Part shown: in pieces, positions 6,832 to 16,194 of the stretch | Layout of the letters: each line of letters opens with the position of its first letter | Numbering within the stretch: the stretch's first letter is position 1 | DNA from: Ectothiorhodospira shaposhnikovii | GTDB taxonomy: Bacteria; Pseudomonadota; Gammaproteobacteria; Ectothiorhodospirales; Ectothiorhodospiraceae | Direction of reading: 5' to 3' | Assembly (NCBI RefSeq): GCF_016584105.1 | Contig: NZ_NRSM01000003.1 | Span: 62,001 to 126,000, forward strand | Length of the DNA stretch: 64,000 bases | Notes under the pieces: generated by a model | What the model was told of the DNA's origin: nothing | The model's input: only the letters and a program-made list of their open reading frames with translations | Database searches by the model: none | Translations under genes and position numbers: made by a program

Positions 6832-9800
6832 ATGAAGTCCATGGTGGTTCGTGTGACCGGCATGTTGCTGGGCATTGTCCTGATGGCGGTTTTGCCCTTG
6901 CCTCTGCAGGCCGGTGGCGCAACCTGGGAAGCGGCCATCCTGGATCCGGATGTGGTGGACTGGAGTAGTCTGGATCGACCGGGATATCGCTATCGGGGCA
7001 TGGAGCCTGCGCAGCAGCGTTTCCACGACTACATTCAGGAGAAAAGAGGCCGGGGGGAGTCCCTTTCCATGGCGGAAGAAGCGATGATCCGGCGCCTGCA
7101 GTCCATTCGCCGTTGGCCCGAGTCACCCGAGCCCAATGAATTCTGGCGTGAATTCATCCGCTATATCCGAGAACAGCCCGTTGATGATCTGAATGTTGCC
7201 CAGCGACTGCTGCTCTGGCAGGGAATGTCGCGAGGTTACATTCCCATGGACATGGCGGAATCTGAGGATGTACGCCGTGCCATCGACTATCTCAATTCCC
7301 GGCCGTTTCGGGCACGCAACTGGTTTGAGCGATCCTTCGGTCGGGTCGAACCTTGGATGGAGCAGTATCTGGGCTCACAGGGGGCGGATTTGCGCACGGA
7401 ATCCGGTGGCGCTGGCCAGGGGGTCTTTCCACCTGGTGGCGCCTTCAACGGACTTCGCATCCGCTACAACCTGTCCGGTGTCACCTTGGGAACGCCGGAA
7501 GACAAAGATGGGTTCACGACCAGCCGCAGCTATTCCGGAACCATGGGACCGGGGGTGATACGGTTGTCCGGGTCTGGCCATCTGGACCTTGGCTGGGACG
7601 CGGTACTGCAGGTGTCTCTGCGGGCAGGAGGCGAGTCCGTTTCGGAAGAATGGCGCTTTGAATCACCTGGGGGGGAGTCCTTCAACCTCTTCGTGCCGGT
7701 GCCGGCGGGGGCAGACCTGAGCTCTGGAGGGCATTTTTCCATCAGGCTGACGGGACGGTATTCCACTGCGGGGGCCGGTTCCAGCATCACCTCCCGCGGG
7801 TTGGTGGTGTCCGGCACGCTCAGGGAGTCGGACGAGGCAGCGAGACTGCGTCAGGCCCTGGCCGATGCCGACTGGCGGGCCGAGGTGGAAGAAACCCTGC
7901 GCAGACTGGGCTACGAGCAGACGCCGGCAGTACGGGAGGCTGCCCGGATGCGGGAGGCCATGGCCGCTGGAGAGCCGGCCTGGCGTGACTACATCAACCG
8001 TCGGCAGCAGGAGCTGGGCTATGAGGAAGGGGCGCACGAACAGGCCTTTGACGCCCTGGAGCAGGCCATGCTGTCGGGTGGTGACAGTTGGGAGCAATAT
8101 ATCGTTGATCACAGCGATGACACTCGACGCGGGGTGGGGCCGCATGTGGCCAGGAAAGCACGGGAACATTTCAGTTCCGCACGTGCGCTCTGGAATGAAG
8201 GGCGCATTGATGAAGCCTTGTCCATGGCGCGGGAGGCCGCGGCCATGGACCCCGGCAGCAGTGATCTGGACGAGGGGGTTGCCGACCTGGCCGCCCGTTT
8301 CCGGGCCCACGAGGGTCATATCCGTGACATGAGGGAAGGCACCCGCATGGGGCTTTTGGATGAGGCTATTCTGGCCGCCCATTCCGCCCTGGAGGTCGTT
8401 CCCGGGGATCGGGAGGCTCAGGATAACCTGCGCCGTCTGGAATATCTCAAGCAGACCGTCGATCGCCGACTGGAGACCATTAATGACCTGATTGTCGAAA
8501 GGCATTTCACCGATGCCCGTCAGCAACTCAATGAGCTCCAGCATGCCCATGGGCTGTATTCGCCGATTCAGGCCATGGATGAACACCTGCGTCGTCAGCG
8601 CCAGATCCATCATGAGGGTTTTCTGCAGGCCCTGGATGCACTAAACCCTTATTGGCGGGACCATGACTATGAACGTGTCTTGGTCGGTCTGGCCGCTATT
8701 CGTGAGCAGTTTCGTCCGCATGGGGCCCAGATCCACATCCTTGAGCATCATGAGGTCCGCCTGCGGGACTTGCTGGAGCGCAGGCAGCAGGCACGCACAC
8801 TATTGCGGGAGGGGGAGAGGCTGCTGGCGGCCCATGACCTTGACGGTGCTATTCATGCCCTGGAAGAGGGCCTGCACATGGCTACCTGGGCACCGTTCGA
8901 TCCAGAACCCGAGCGCCATGGCGCAATCCTTGCCCAGGCCCGGGCAAATCAGGCGCGATTATCCGAGTTGTTACCTCCGATCCGTCGTGCAGCCTCGGCG
9001 GAAGGGCAGCGGCTATCCGGGGCTGCGCTTGAGGAGTATCTGCGTTATGCCGAGGAATCCCTGAAATTCAAGCCGGATGATCCGGTACTCTCCGGCTATC
9101 GGGAGGCGATCCAGCGGCATCTGTCCTCACGCCGAACCGCTCCGGCGGAGACGGGGGCAGACCTATCCCCTGAGCGTCTGGCACTGGCGGCGCTGTCGGG
9201 GTATGACGTCCCGGGTTCGGCCCGTCCGTCATCATTTGCCGGGGAGCTGAGCAGTGGTAGTACCGAGGCGAGGCATACCGTATCCCTTCCACAGCCGGGC
9301 CGCCTGTTGGTCATGGCCGAAGGCCAGGGAGAGTTGCGACTGCGTCTGGACCTGTACGATGAATCCGGTCGAAATCTCCTGGCTTCCGATCATGCGGGGC
9401 AGGCATCCGGCAGGCGGGTTGAACGCACGGATCTGCAAGCGGGAACCTATCAGTTCAGGGTCCAGCGTCAGTCCGGTCAGGGTGGCTATCGAGTCAGGAC
9501 CGAATTTACACCGGCGCTTTTCCCGTTTGACGATGGTGGTCATGACAGCCATGAAGAGGCACGGTCGGTTTCGCCGGGAGTCGATCATGGTGGCTTGCTG
9601 GGATACATGCTGTCTGGCCTGACGGACCAGAATGATTGGTTCCGACTGGATACCGAACATCACGGCCGCCTCGACCTGACGGTGCAGGGGGAGGAGTCCC
9701 TGAAACTACGCCTGGACCTTTACGATGGGTCCGGCAGCCGCCTGTTAGGCTCCGACCACGGCGGTCAGGCCGCTGTCCGCCGCGTGAGCCGTGCCGATCT

Positions 9801-10986
9801 TGCACCCGGGACCTACCTGGTACGGCTTCAGCGTCAGGCCGGTCACGGTGCCTACGTTTTCAGCCCCCGCTTTGAACCCGCGCCGGTGAACGCCGTGTTC
9901 GGGGCTCATGATCGTCCCGAACAGGCCCGGGAGCTGTCACCGGGGGACAGTTCCGCCGGTTTACTGGGCTATGTCGATTCGGGAGTCACGGGACAGAATG
10001 AGTGGTTCCGCGTGACCACCGATGCCGCTGGTGTTTTGACGCTGGCGGTGGAAGCTGAAGACACCCTGACCCTGAGGATGGATCTTTACGATCACACTGC
10101 CAGCCGGTTGCTGGCCTCGGATCATGGGGGTCAGCAGTCGAAGCGATCCCTGGAACGTCCTGATCTGGCCGCGGGGACCTATCATGTACGGCTGCAGCGC
10201 CAGACCGGTCACGGGGCCTATCGATTCTCCTCACGCATGGAGCAGACCCATCTGCCCGGTGAACTAGAACCCAATGACACCCACGAGCAGGCCCGTCCGC
10301 TCTCCGTTGGTGAATCGGCGACCGGTCTGCTGGGGTTTGTCAGTGCCGGCATTACGGATTCCAATGACTGGTTTAGCGTGACGATGGAGCACCCGGGCCT
10401 GCTGCGAGTGAAGGTCGAGGCAGAGCCCGCGCTATCCCTGCGACTGGATCTTTATGATGCCTCCGGGGCGCGGAGTCTGGGTGCCGACCATGGTGGTCAG
10501 CAGTCAAGTCGCCTTGTGGAGCGCCCTGATCTTGCTGCCGGGACTTACCTGATTCGTGTGCAACGTCAAACGGGGCAGGGGGGCTACGTGCTGTGGCCCG
10601 AGGTTGTCAGAAATCCCTATCCGGCCACTGCTGCCGAATCGAACCATACGGCCCAGGATGCCGTGGATACCGTTCTGGGCCGGGATACCGCGGGCCTTCT
10701 GGGTTACTGGAGTCTGGGGATTACCGACCAGAATGACTGGTTCCGGCTCACGACGGATCAGGTTGGCGCATTGACCGTCACCGTGTTGGCGCAGGACAGC
10801 CTGAGCCTGCGTCTGGATTTGTACGATGAAGCCGGTGGTCGGGTTCTGGCATCGGATCATCAGGGGCAGTCTTCACGCCGGCGGGTTGTTCGGGAAAACC
10901 TGGACCCGGGAGTCTATCTGGTTCGTGTACAGCGCCAGCAGGGGCAAGGCGGCTACCGGCTACGCTCCGTGCTGTCCACGAAATAG
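6832..10986 (+). CDS. Large exported protein with helical N-terminal part and five PPC-like repeats
   Basis: 1384 residues. The chosen ATG has AGGA 8 nt upstream and gives a signal peptide (VTGMLLGIVLMAVLPLPLQA). Residues about 25-330 contain no domain I recognise and a beta-rich stretch. Residues about 340-800 are helical, with TPR-like segments (ALWNEGRIDEALSMAREAAA; RLLAAHDLDGAIHALEEGL). The last 550 residues are five PPC-like repeats of about 122 residues, each with LRLDLYD, a SDH.GQ turn, GTY.VR.QRQ and a closing G-Y; four begin with a GLLGY...NDWF block. No protease domain is visible, although PPC modules usually follow proteases. Probably periplasmic or surface-exposed and operonic with the next exported gene. 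Confidence 0.75.
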   Translation: MKSMVVRVTGMLLGIVLMAVLPLPLQAGGATWEAAILDPDVVDWSSLDRPGYRYRGMEPAQQRFHDYIQEKRGRGESLSMAEEAMIRRLQSIRRWPESPEPNEFWREFIRYIREQPVDDLNVAQRLLLWQGMSRGYIPMDMAESEDVRRAIDYLNSRPFRARNWFERSFGRVEPWMEQYLGSQGADLRTESGGAGQGVFPPGGAFNGLRIRYNLSGVTLGTPEDKDGFTTSRSYSGTMGPGVIRLSGSGHLDLGWDAVLQVSLRAGGESVSEEWRFESPGGESFNLFVPVPAGADLSSGGHFSIRLTGRYSTAGAGSSITSRGLVVSGTLRESDEAARLRQALADADWRAEVEETLRRLGYEQTPAVREAARMREAMAAGEPAWRDYINRRQQELGYEEGAHEQAFDALEQAMLSGGDSWEQYIVDHSDDTRRGVGPHVARKAREHFSSARALWNEGRIDEALSMAREAAAMDPGSSDLDEGVADLAARFRAHEGHIRDMREGTRMGLLDEAILAAHSALEVVPGDREAQDNLRRLEYLKQTVDRRLETINDLIVERHFTDARQQLNELQHAHGLYSPIQAMDEHLRRQRQIHHEGFLQALDALNPYWRDHDYERVLVGLAAIREQFRPHGAQIHILEHHEVRLRDLLERRQQARTLLREGERLLAAHDLDGAIHALEEGLHMATWAPFDPEPERHGAILAQARANQARLSELLPPIRRAASAEGQRLSGAALEEYLRYAEESLKFKPDDPVLSGYREAIQRHLSSRRTAPAETGADLSPERLALAALSGYDVPGSARPSSFAGELSSGSTEARHTVSLPQPGRLLVMAEGQGELRLRLDLYDESGRNLLASDHAGQASGRRVERTDLQAGTYQFRVQRQSGQGGYRVRTEFTPALFPFDDGGHDSHEEARSVSPGVDHGGLLGYMLSGLTDQNDWFRLDTEHHGRLDLTVQGEESLKLRLDLYDGSGSRLLGSDHGGQAAVRRVSRADLAPGTYLVRLQRQAGHGAYVFSPRFEPAPVNAVFGAHDRPEQARELSPGDSSAGLLGYVDSGVTGQNEWFRVTTDAAGVLTLAVEAEDTLTLRMDLYDHTASRLLASDHGGQQSKRSLERPDLAAGTYHVRLQRQTGHGAYRFSSRMEQTHLPGELEPNDTHEQARPLSVGESATGLLGFVSAGITDSNDWFSVTMEHPGLLRVKVEAEPALSLRLDLYDASGARSLGADHGGQQSSRLVERPDLAAGTYLIRVQRQTGQGGYVLWPEVVRNPYPATAAESNHTAQDAVDTVLGRDTAGLLGYWSLGITDQNDWFRLTTDQVGALTVTVLAQDSLSLRLDLYDEAGGRVLASDHQGQSSRRRVVRENLDPGVYLVRVQRQQGQGGYRLRSVLSTK
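9241..10980 (+). repeat. Five tandem PPC-like coding repeats, about 366 bp period
   Basis: The GLLGY-type anchor occurs at about 9590, 9955, 10321 and 10690, giving spacings of 365, 366 and 369 bp. A first unit without the anchor starts near 9241. Protein units are similar but DNA copies have diverged, so this is an old duplication kept by selection. Confidence 0.75.
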
Positions 10987-11037
10987 CAGGATCATGGGGT
11001 CATCTTCCCGGATTTGAATAACAAACAGGACACGCTC

Positions 11038-13482
11038 ATGCTCACAAAGCAAGGTATCAACCCGGAGTCAGGTTTTGACATCCCATGGGGTTCAAGCACT
11101 GGTCGTCATGGCCCAACACGACGAATCCCCATGCTGTGCGGCCTTTTGGTCCTGGCGATGTCGGGGCTACCCATTGGCGCGGCCATTGCCGATACCCGCT
11201 ATCAGGTCCTGGAACTGGGCGATACGGTGGAGCGGGCGACGGGACCCGTGGAACTCCTGTCTCTGGATGCGGATGCGGCCATCACCTTAAGGGCCCTGCG
11301 TGCCTTCGGCAAGCTGCCTGATGAATTCAACCGTCTGGCCCTGTCCTTGAGAGGGAGCGGCATCGATCTCTTTGCCGCCGGGGAAAAAGAGGTCGAAGCA
11401 CTGCTGGGGCAGGTTCGGGCGGGTAGCCTGTCGGCGGATGCGGAAGCCCTGGAACGGCTGCTGCAGTTGTTGCGCCAGCGGGATTACCTGGACTGGCAGC
11501 CCCTGACCGAAGGGGAGCAGGTACGGTTGAGCGACACCACTCGCCTGCGCGGTCAGGGCCGGGCTTTGCTGCAACCCGAGTCGGGAGAGCCCCTGCTGTT
11601 CGATTCGCACCTTGGGGTGCAGGCCCTGTCTGATCTGCGGGCGATGGACACGGACGTCAAAGGGTTGCCCACACCGGCCGTGGCGCTGTCATCCCGTGAT
11701 GAGGAAATACGGGTCTACTGGCATGAGCGCCTTGACGAGGCGCGTGAGGCAGGCTGGCTCTACATGGATGGGGAGCCGGAATTCACCCCGTTACCGGGGG
11801 ATCAGCTCCGGGTGGTGCTGCCGGCGGTGTCCCTGAGGACCCCTCTGGACCTGGGGCCTCACCAAGGGATCATGCTGATGCTGGATTCTCCGGTCATGAC
11901 GCTGGACATGGGCCATGCGGCGCGTCCGGCGTTCGAGATCCGGCTCCCCGCCTCGATCCCCGTGCATGACCGTGACGGCGATGAAGTGGGGCTGTTCACC
12001 ATGGGCCGGCCAGTACTCACGGGTGTCTGGGCCCGTGACCTGGATACCCTGCTCAAGGTCACCGTCGATACCGGTCCGATGCAACTGGGCATGCGGCCCG
12101 AGCCATCGTCTCAACCGTCCGCCCTGAAGGGGGCGGATGTCCCTCTGCCTGGACGGGATGAGCTTGAACAGTTTGCGGCCGAGGGACTGCGGCTGACGCT
12201 GGATCTGGCGCAGGGAAGTGATGGCCGCTTCAAGGGGCCGCTGGAGATGCAGCTGCTGGGTCTGACTGCGAAAAGTGTCCATGGCATCGTGCCCTTGCGC
12301 CTGGGCGCGGTTACCCTCAAGGCGGATTATCAGGACCTGGATCTGGTGGCCCTGAATCAGCTGACCGAACAGCTGGGGGACGACCCTGAAGTGCTGTTCT
12401 TGCAGGATCCGGAAGGGTTCTTCAGTCGTATGATCACGGCCATGGGCGTGGGCGGTACCGAACTGGGCATTTCGGACCTGGAAATCCGCAATCCCGATGG
12501 TGCCGGTGAGATGCATCTGGCCCTGGCGCGGCTCGGCAGTCGCTGGCTTTCCAGTGGACCGGAGCGTCTGGAACGGGACCTGCAGATTGCCTTGAGCATG
12601 GAAAACTGGCGCTTCGAGGATGATGAAATGCGGTTCGGGCTGGATGCCCTGGCCGTGGAGGGTGGGCTGCAGCGGATTTCTCCGGTGACATTATTCAAGC
12701 TCGGACTGGCCTCTGCGATGGGGGGGGAGTTGCCGGAGGAGGAAGTGCTACGCCTGTCCCAGAGCCTTGTGGGAGGCTTCCGCCTGAGCGTGGATCTCAA
12801 GGGGGGTGGCGTGCAGATGCCCACTGGATCTTCCGAAGGGGGAGAGCGCATGGAAGTCGGGCATTTCAGCTTCGGGCTGGATGGGACGGATCTGGATACG
12901 CCGACGCCGGGCCTGAAACTGGCCTACCGTCACCAGGACGTGACCCAGATCCTCGCGGACATGAATCCCTTGCCCGAGGGGCTGTTCCCCGGCCTTGTGG
13001 AGATCAATCTGTCGGCCACCGGTTTGCCCGCGGGCATGCTGGCGGACGATGCCCTGATGACGCAGATCAGGACCGGGCAGGTGGATGTGATGGAAGCGCT
13101 GATTACGCAACTGATCAGCAATGCCTCCCTGCTGGCGCTGGATAAGGTGCTCATCGACATGCCGGCCGGCCGGATCAGCATGAACGGGAGGGGCACAGCG
13201 GAAAGGCTGTCCGCCGAAGAGGCGGGGATGCTGGCGGGAACCCTGAACATCGAGGTGCGCGACCTGGATGCCCTGGCGGAACAGTGGGCCGCCCAGGCCG
13301 GTCATGAAGATGAACGACGTCAGATCCGGCAGATGGCCGCTTTCCTCAAGATGATGGGAGAGCCCCGTCAGGAAGGTTCCGGTGAAACGGTGCATGTGTT
13401 CCGGATCAAGGCCGACACCCGGGGCGAGATCACGGTCAACGACAACGATCTGGCCCCCTTGCTGGAGGGCTTTGGAGGATAG
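11038..13482 (+). CDS. Large exported protein, DUF945/AsmA-like, unknown function
   Basis: 814 residues. The ATG at 11038 follows ACAGGA; an alternative ATG at 11131 sits immediately before the hydrophobic signal (LCGLLVLAMSGLPIGAAIA). The rest is a long beta-rich protein with repeated amphipathic strands such as LTLDLAQGSDGRFKGPLEMQ and a final segment with GRISMNGRGTAERLS, reminiscent of DUF945/YdgA or AsmA-like periplasmic proteins. The family assignment is tentative. It follows the PPC-repeat gene by 51 bp on the same strand, so the two probably form an operon. They may act together in the envelope; no enzymatic motif is visible. Confidence 0.62.
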   Translation: MLTKQGINPESGFDIPWGSSTGRHGPTRRIPMLCGLLVLAMSGLPIGAAIADTRYQVLELGDTVERATGPVELLSLDADAAITLRALRAFGKLPDEFNRLALSLRGSGIDLFAAGEKEVEALLGQVRAGSLSADAEALERLLQLLRQRDYLDWQPLTEGEQVRLSDTTRLRGQGRALLQPESGEPLLFDSHLGVQALSDLRAMDTDVKGLPTPAVALSSRDEEIRVYWHERLDEAREAGWLYMDGEPEFTPLPGDQLRVVLPAVSLRTPLDLGPHQGIMLMLDSPVMTLDMGHAARPAFEIRLPASIPVHDRDGDEVGLFTMGRPVLTGVWARDLDTLLKVTVDTGPMQLGMRPEPSSQPSALKGADVPLPGRDELEQFAAEGLRLTLDLAQGSDGRFKGPLEMQLLGLTAKSVHGIVPLRLGAVTLKADYQDLDLVALNQLTEQLGDDPEVLFLQDPEGFFSRMITAMGVGGTELGISDLEIRNPDGAGEMHLALARLGSRWLSSGPERLERDLQIALSMENWRFEDDEMRFGLDALAVEGGLQRISPVTLFKLGLASAMGGELPEEEVLRLSQSLVGGFRLSVDLKGGGVQMPTGSSEGGERMEVGHFSFGLDGTDLDTPTPGLKLAYRHQDVTQILADMNPLPEGLFPGLVEINLSATGLPAGMLADDALMTQIRTGQVDVMEALITQLISNASLLALDKVLIDMPAGRISMNGRGTAERLSAEEAGMLAGTLNIEVRDLDALAEQWAAQAGHEDERRQIRQMAAFLKMMGEPRQEGSGETVHVFRIKADTRGEITVNDNDLAPLLEGFGG

Positions 13483-13489
13483 GCCGGAT

Positions 13490-13526
13490 CCGTGGATCGG
13501 GTGGGGGTGGGCAAGCCGATCCACGG
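13490..13526. terminator. Hairpin between convergent genes
   Basis: CCGTGGATCGG (13490-13500) and CCGATCCACGG (13516-13526) form a perfect 11-bp stem. It lies between the stop of the DUF945-like gene and the stop of the DUF302 gene, so it could end transcripts from both sides. There is no T-tract. Confidence 0.5.
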
Positions 13527-13545
13527 TCCTGGTCCGGATGGGATT

Positions 13546-14043
13546 CTAGAACGCCAGTGCCTCCCGCACGATCTCGTCCAGCAGGGTGTCCACCGCCTCC
13601 AGGGCTTCCCGGGAGCGTGCATCACCCAGCAGGGTGGGGCGCCGGTAGGCCAGATGAATGACGCCCGGTTCGTCCGCCAGTTCGTACACGCTGATGACAT
13701 AGGGGCAGAAGACGATGTGATGGGGCTCGGCCTCCATCATGCGCCGCGACAGCACGGCACTGCAGAATTCCAGGGCCTCGGCCTGGATGAAGATCGCCTC
13801 TCCGCCGATGTCCGCCCCGGTGCGGGAGAGCATGGTGCCGATATGGGCCACGTTGTTGATGACGATGCCGCGGTCGATGATGGCCATCTCCAGGGCTTCC
13901 CGGTACAGGGCATAGTCCCCTTCGATGCTGTAGACCTTCATGTGTTCATCCACGATCCTCGGCTCCATGGCCTGGACGGGCAGGCCCAGGGCCAGGCAGC
14001 CCAGCAGAACAAGACACAGTGCACGGGCGGAAGTGGGCATCAT
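13546..14043 (-). CDS. DUF302 domain periplasmic protein
   Basis: 165 residues with a signal peptide (ALCLVLLGCLALGLPVQA). The DUF302 fold is recognisable: LEMAIIDRGIVINNVAHIG at the start and FCPYVISVYELAD near the middle, followed by LAYRRPTLLGD. The biochemical function of DUF302 is unknown; the family binds metals or heme-like ligands in some proposals, which I cannot confirm from sequence. It is followed upstream on the same strand by the NlpC/P60 gene 14 bp away, so the two may be co-transcribed. A decayed paralog lies at 6464-6592. Confidence 0.83.
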   Translation of the reverse strand: MMPTSARALCLVLLGCLALGLPVQAMEPRIVDEHMKVYSIEGDYALYREALEMAIIDRGIVINNVAHIGTMLSRTGADIGGEAIFIQAEALEFCSAVLSRRMMEAEPHHIVFCPYVISVYELADEPGVIHLAYRRPTLLGDARSREALEAVDTLLDEIVREALAF

Positions 14044-14057
14044 GGCGGTGTGCTCCT

Positions 14058-14528
14058 TCAGGGTGAGTAGAAATGGCCGGCATGCAGGAACCGCCGGCTC
14101 CAGTAGGGGTGATCCAGGTCTTCCGTGGTGACGGGGCTGCCGCTGGAGGGGGCATGCACGAAACGCCCATCGCCGATATAGATGCTCACATGGCCGGGAC
14201 CGGCCCGGCCGGTGCGAAAGAACAGCAGGTCCCCCGGCGTCAGTGCGCTGGTCGAGATTCGTCGTACGCCCTGACTCTGGGTGGTGGTGGTGCGCGGTAC
14301 CGGGATGCCTGCGTTATGGTGGGTGAACCACACCAGTCCGCTGCAATCGAAGCCTTCCTCCGGTGACGTGCCGCCGTATCGGTAGGGTTTGCCTACCATG
14401 GACAGGGCGTGAAACACCACTTGGGAGCGTTGGGGATCCAGGGTCCCGGGGGGATGCGAGGGGGTGGTGCCGCAGGCCCCCAGCAGCAGGGCCGTGGCGA
14501 CCAGGGCAAGGCGAAGCCATGGACTCAT
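14058..14528 (-). CDS. NlpC/P60 family lipoprotein endopeptidase
   Basis: 156 residues. The ATG at 14528 has GAGG 9 nt upstream and gives a lipoprotein signal (LALVATALLLGAC), so the enzyme is probably anchored in the envelope. The NlpC/P60 cysteine peptidase core contains the catalytic Cys in GFDCSGLVWF and His in GDGRFVHAPSSG, with GDLLFF in between. Family members cleave D-Glu-meso-DAP (gamma-D-glutamyl) bonds in murein peptides. It starts 14 bp after the end of the phosphotransferase/P-loop gene, with which it is probably co-transcribed. Length matches Spr/MepS-like enzymes. Confidence 0.9.
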   Translation of the reverse strand: MSPWLRLALVATALLLGACGTTPSHPPGTLDPQRSQVVFHALSMVGKPYRYGGTSPEEGFDCSGLVWFTHHNAGIPVPRTTTTQSQGVRRISTSALTPGDLLFFRTGRAGPGHVSIYIGDGRFVHAPSSGSPVTTEDLDHPYWSRRFLHAGHFYSP

Positions 14529-14542
14529 CAGGATTTGCCTCG

Positions 14543-16108
14543 TCAGCTCGATGGGGTACACAGCAGTTCCCGTATCTGATCCAGCGGTGGGGGGTGGTCT
14601 GCCAGGATGGTGATGACGGGCTCATCCGGTCCCAGCGGGTCATGGTGTTGCAACTGCATCTCCAGCACTTTCAGGTCGGCGTCCGAGGCATCATCGCCCG
14701 CGGCCATGCGCCGGCTGATCCGTTCCCGCAGACATTTCGGATCTGCCCGGTAATCCAGTATCCGGAACGGGACACCCAGGTCCCTGGCCAGATCGGCGAA
14801 GCGGGTGCGGGCGTCCGCCTTGAGAAAAGTGGCGTCCACGATCACCGGATGTCCGGCCCGGACCAGCAGATTGGACAGTGCCGCCAGCCGGTCGTAGGTC
14901 CGGGTGGTCTGGTCCCGGCTGTACAGGCCCTGCTGGTACCCGCCCTTGCCGCGCTCACGGGCGTCCATGCCCGACAGTCGCTTACGCTCCACATCGGAGC
15001 GGACGCGGATGGCGCCCGCGGCTTCCACCAGGGGCTGACTCAGGGTGGTTTTGCCGCTGCCGGAAAAGCCGTGGTTGATGAACAGGGCTGCCGCGCCAGG
15101 ATGGGTGAAGTGTTCCGCCAGTTGCAGATAGGCGCGGCAGGCCGCCATGGCGGTGCGGGCCTCTGTGTCGGGCAAGTCCGGTTGTTTCAGGCGAATGGCG
15201 GCCACCTTGGCCCGCACCATGGCCCGATAGACCTGGTAGAAACGCAGCAGGGGGATGCCTTCGTAATCCCCCGTGAACTCCAGCCAGGCATTGAGAAAGC
15301 GGTGGGCGTGGGCCTGTGCGCCCCGGTCAATGAGATCCATGGTGAGAAAGGCGACTTCGCTGATGATGTCGATCCAGCGCAGGTCGGGGTTGAATTCAAT
15401 GCCGTCGAACAGGGTGGGCTCCCCTGCCACCATGGCGATGTTGCCCAGGTGCAGGTCGCCGTGACATTCGCGGATGAAACCCTCCCGGCGCCGTTGCTCC
15501 AGCAGGGGAGTGAGTGTCTGGAGCCGTGTCCGGGTCCATGTTTCCAGGCGCGCCAGCGGCGCAAGATCCAGCCCGGCCGGTCGCAGGTGCCGGATGTGCT
15601 CGAAGTTCTGCAGCATGGGTTCCACGACCTGCTCCGGGCGTCCATGGTCCCGGGTGGACGGGATGTCGGCGTGGAAGCGGGCCAGCCGGGCGGCAATGGC
15701 ATCCATCAGGTCCAGGGACAGCAGGCCCCGGTCATGCAGGTGATCCAGGGTGTTGCCGGGATCGAAGCGGCGCATGCGGACCGCATACTCAAGCACAGGA
15801 CCTGAGCCGTCGAAGTCGGGGTGCTCCGGGTTGCCGGAAAAGGCGATGACGCCGTCGTAGATGTCGGGTGCCAGGCGACGGTTCAGGCGCAGCTCCTCCT
15901 CACAAAAGTGCCGTCTTCGTTCCAGGGTGGAAAAGTCCAGAAACCCCAGGTCCACCGGTTTCTTGATCTTGTAGGCAAACTCACCGGCCAGCAGTACCGT
16001 GGAGATATGGGTCTCGATGCACTGCACCTGCTCCACGGCATGGGGATAGGCGGCCGGATGCCTCAGGCTCCGGATGAGGGTCTGCTGAGTCGTCTGGTCG
16101 GGTTGCAT
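14543..16108 (-). CDS. Aminoglycoside phosphotransferase-like / P-loop kinase fusion protein
   Basis: 521 residues. The N-terminal two thirds are a protein-kinase-like phosphotransferase of the APH family: KIKKPVDLGFLDFST for the nucleotide-binding Lys, the HGDLHLGNI catalytic loop and FDGIEFNPDLRWID. The C-terminal third is an AAA/P-loop kinase domain with the Walker A motif GFSGSGKTTLS and VIVDATFLK. This two-domain architecture is common in Proteobacteria, but the substrate is unknown and it is not a demonstrated drug-resistance enzyme. Cytoplasmic, as no signal peptide is present. Confidence 0.87.
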   Translation of the reverse strand: MQPDQTTQQTLIRSLRHPAAYPHAVEQVQCIETHISTVLLAGEFAYKIKKPVDLGFLDFSTLERRRHFCEEELRLNRRLAPDIYDGVIAFSGNPEHPDFDGSGPVLEYAVRMRRFDPGNTLDHLHDRGLLSLDLMDAIAARLARFHADIPSTRDHGRPEQVVEPMLQNFEHIRHLRPAGLDLAPLARLETWTRTRLQTLTPLLEQRRREGFIRECHGDLHLGNIAMVAGEPTLFDGIEFNPDLRWIDIISEVAFLTMDLIDRGAQAHAHRFLNAWLEFTGDYEGIPLLRFYQVYRAMVRAKVAAIRLKQPDLPDTEARTAMAACRAYLQLAEHFTHPGAAALFINHGFSGSGKTTLSQPLVEAAGAIRVRSDVERKRLSGMDARERGKGGYQQGLYSRDQTTRTYDRLAALSNLLVRAGHPVIVDATFLKADARTRFADLARDLGVPFRILDYRADPKCLRERISRRMAAGDDASDADLKVLEMQLQHHDPLGPDEPVITILADHPPPLDQIRELLCTPSS

Positions 16109-16194
16109 GGGGATGTGAACAGACTCCGGAAGGGAAGTGGATTCAAGGGTATAGTGTAGGGCACGAAACCGCAGCCTTCCTGTCGATCAGCGTC

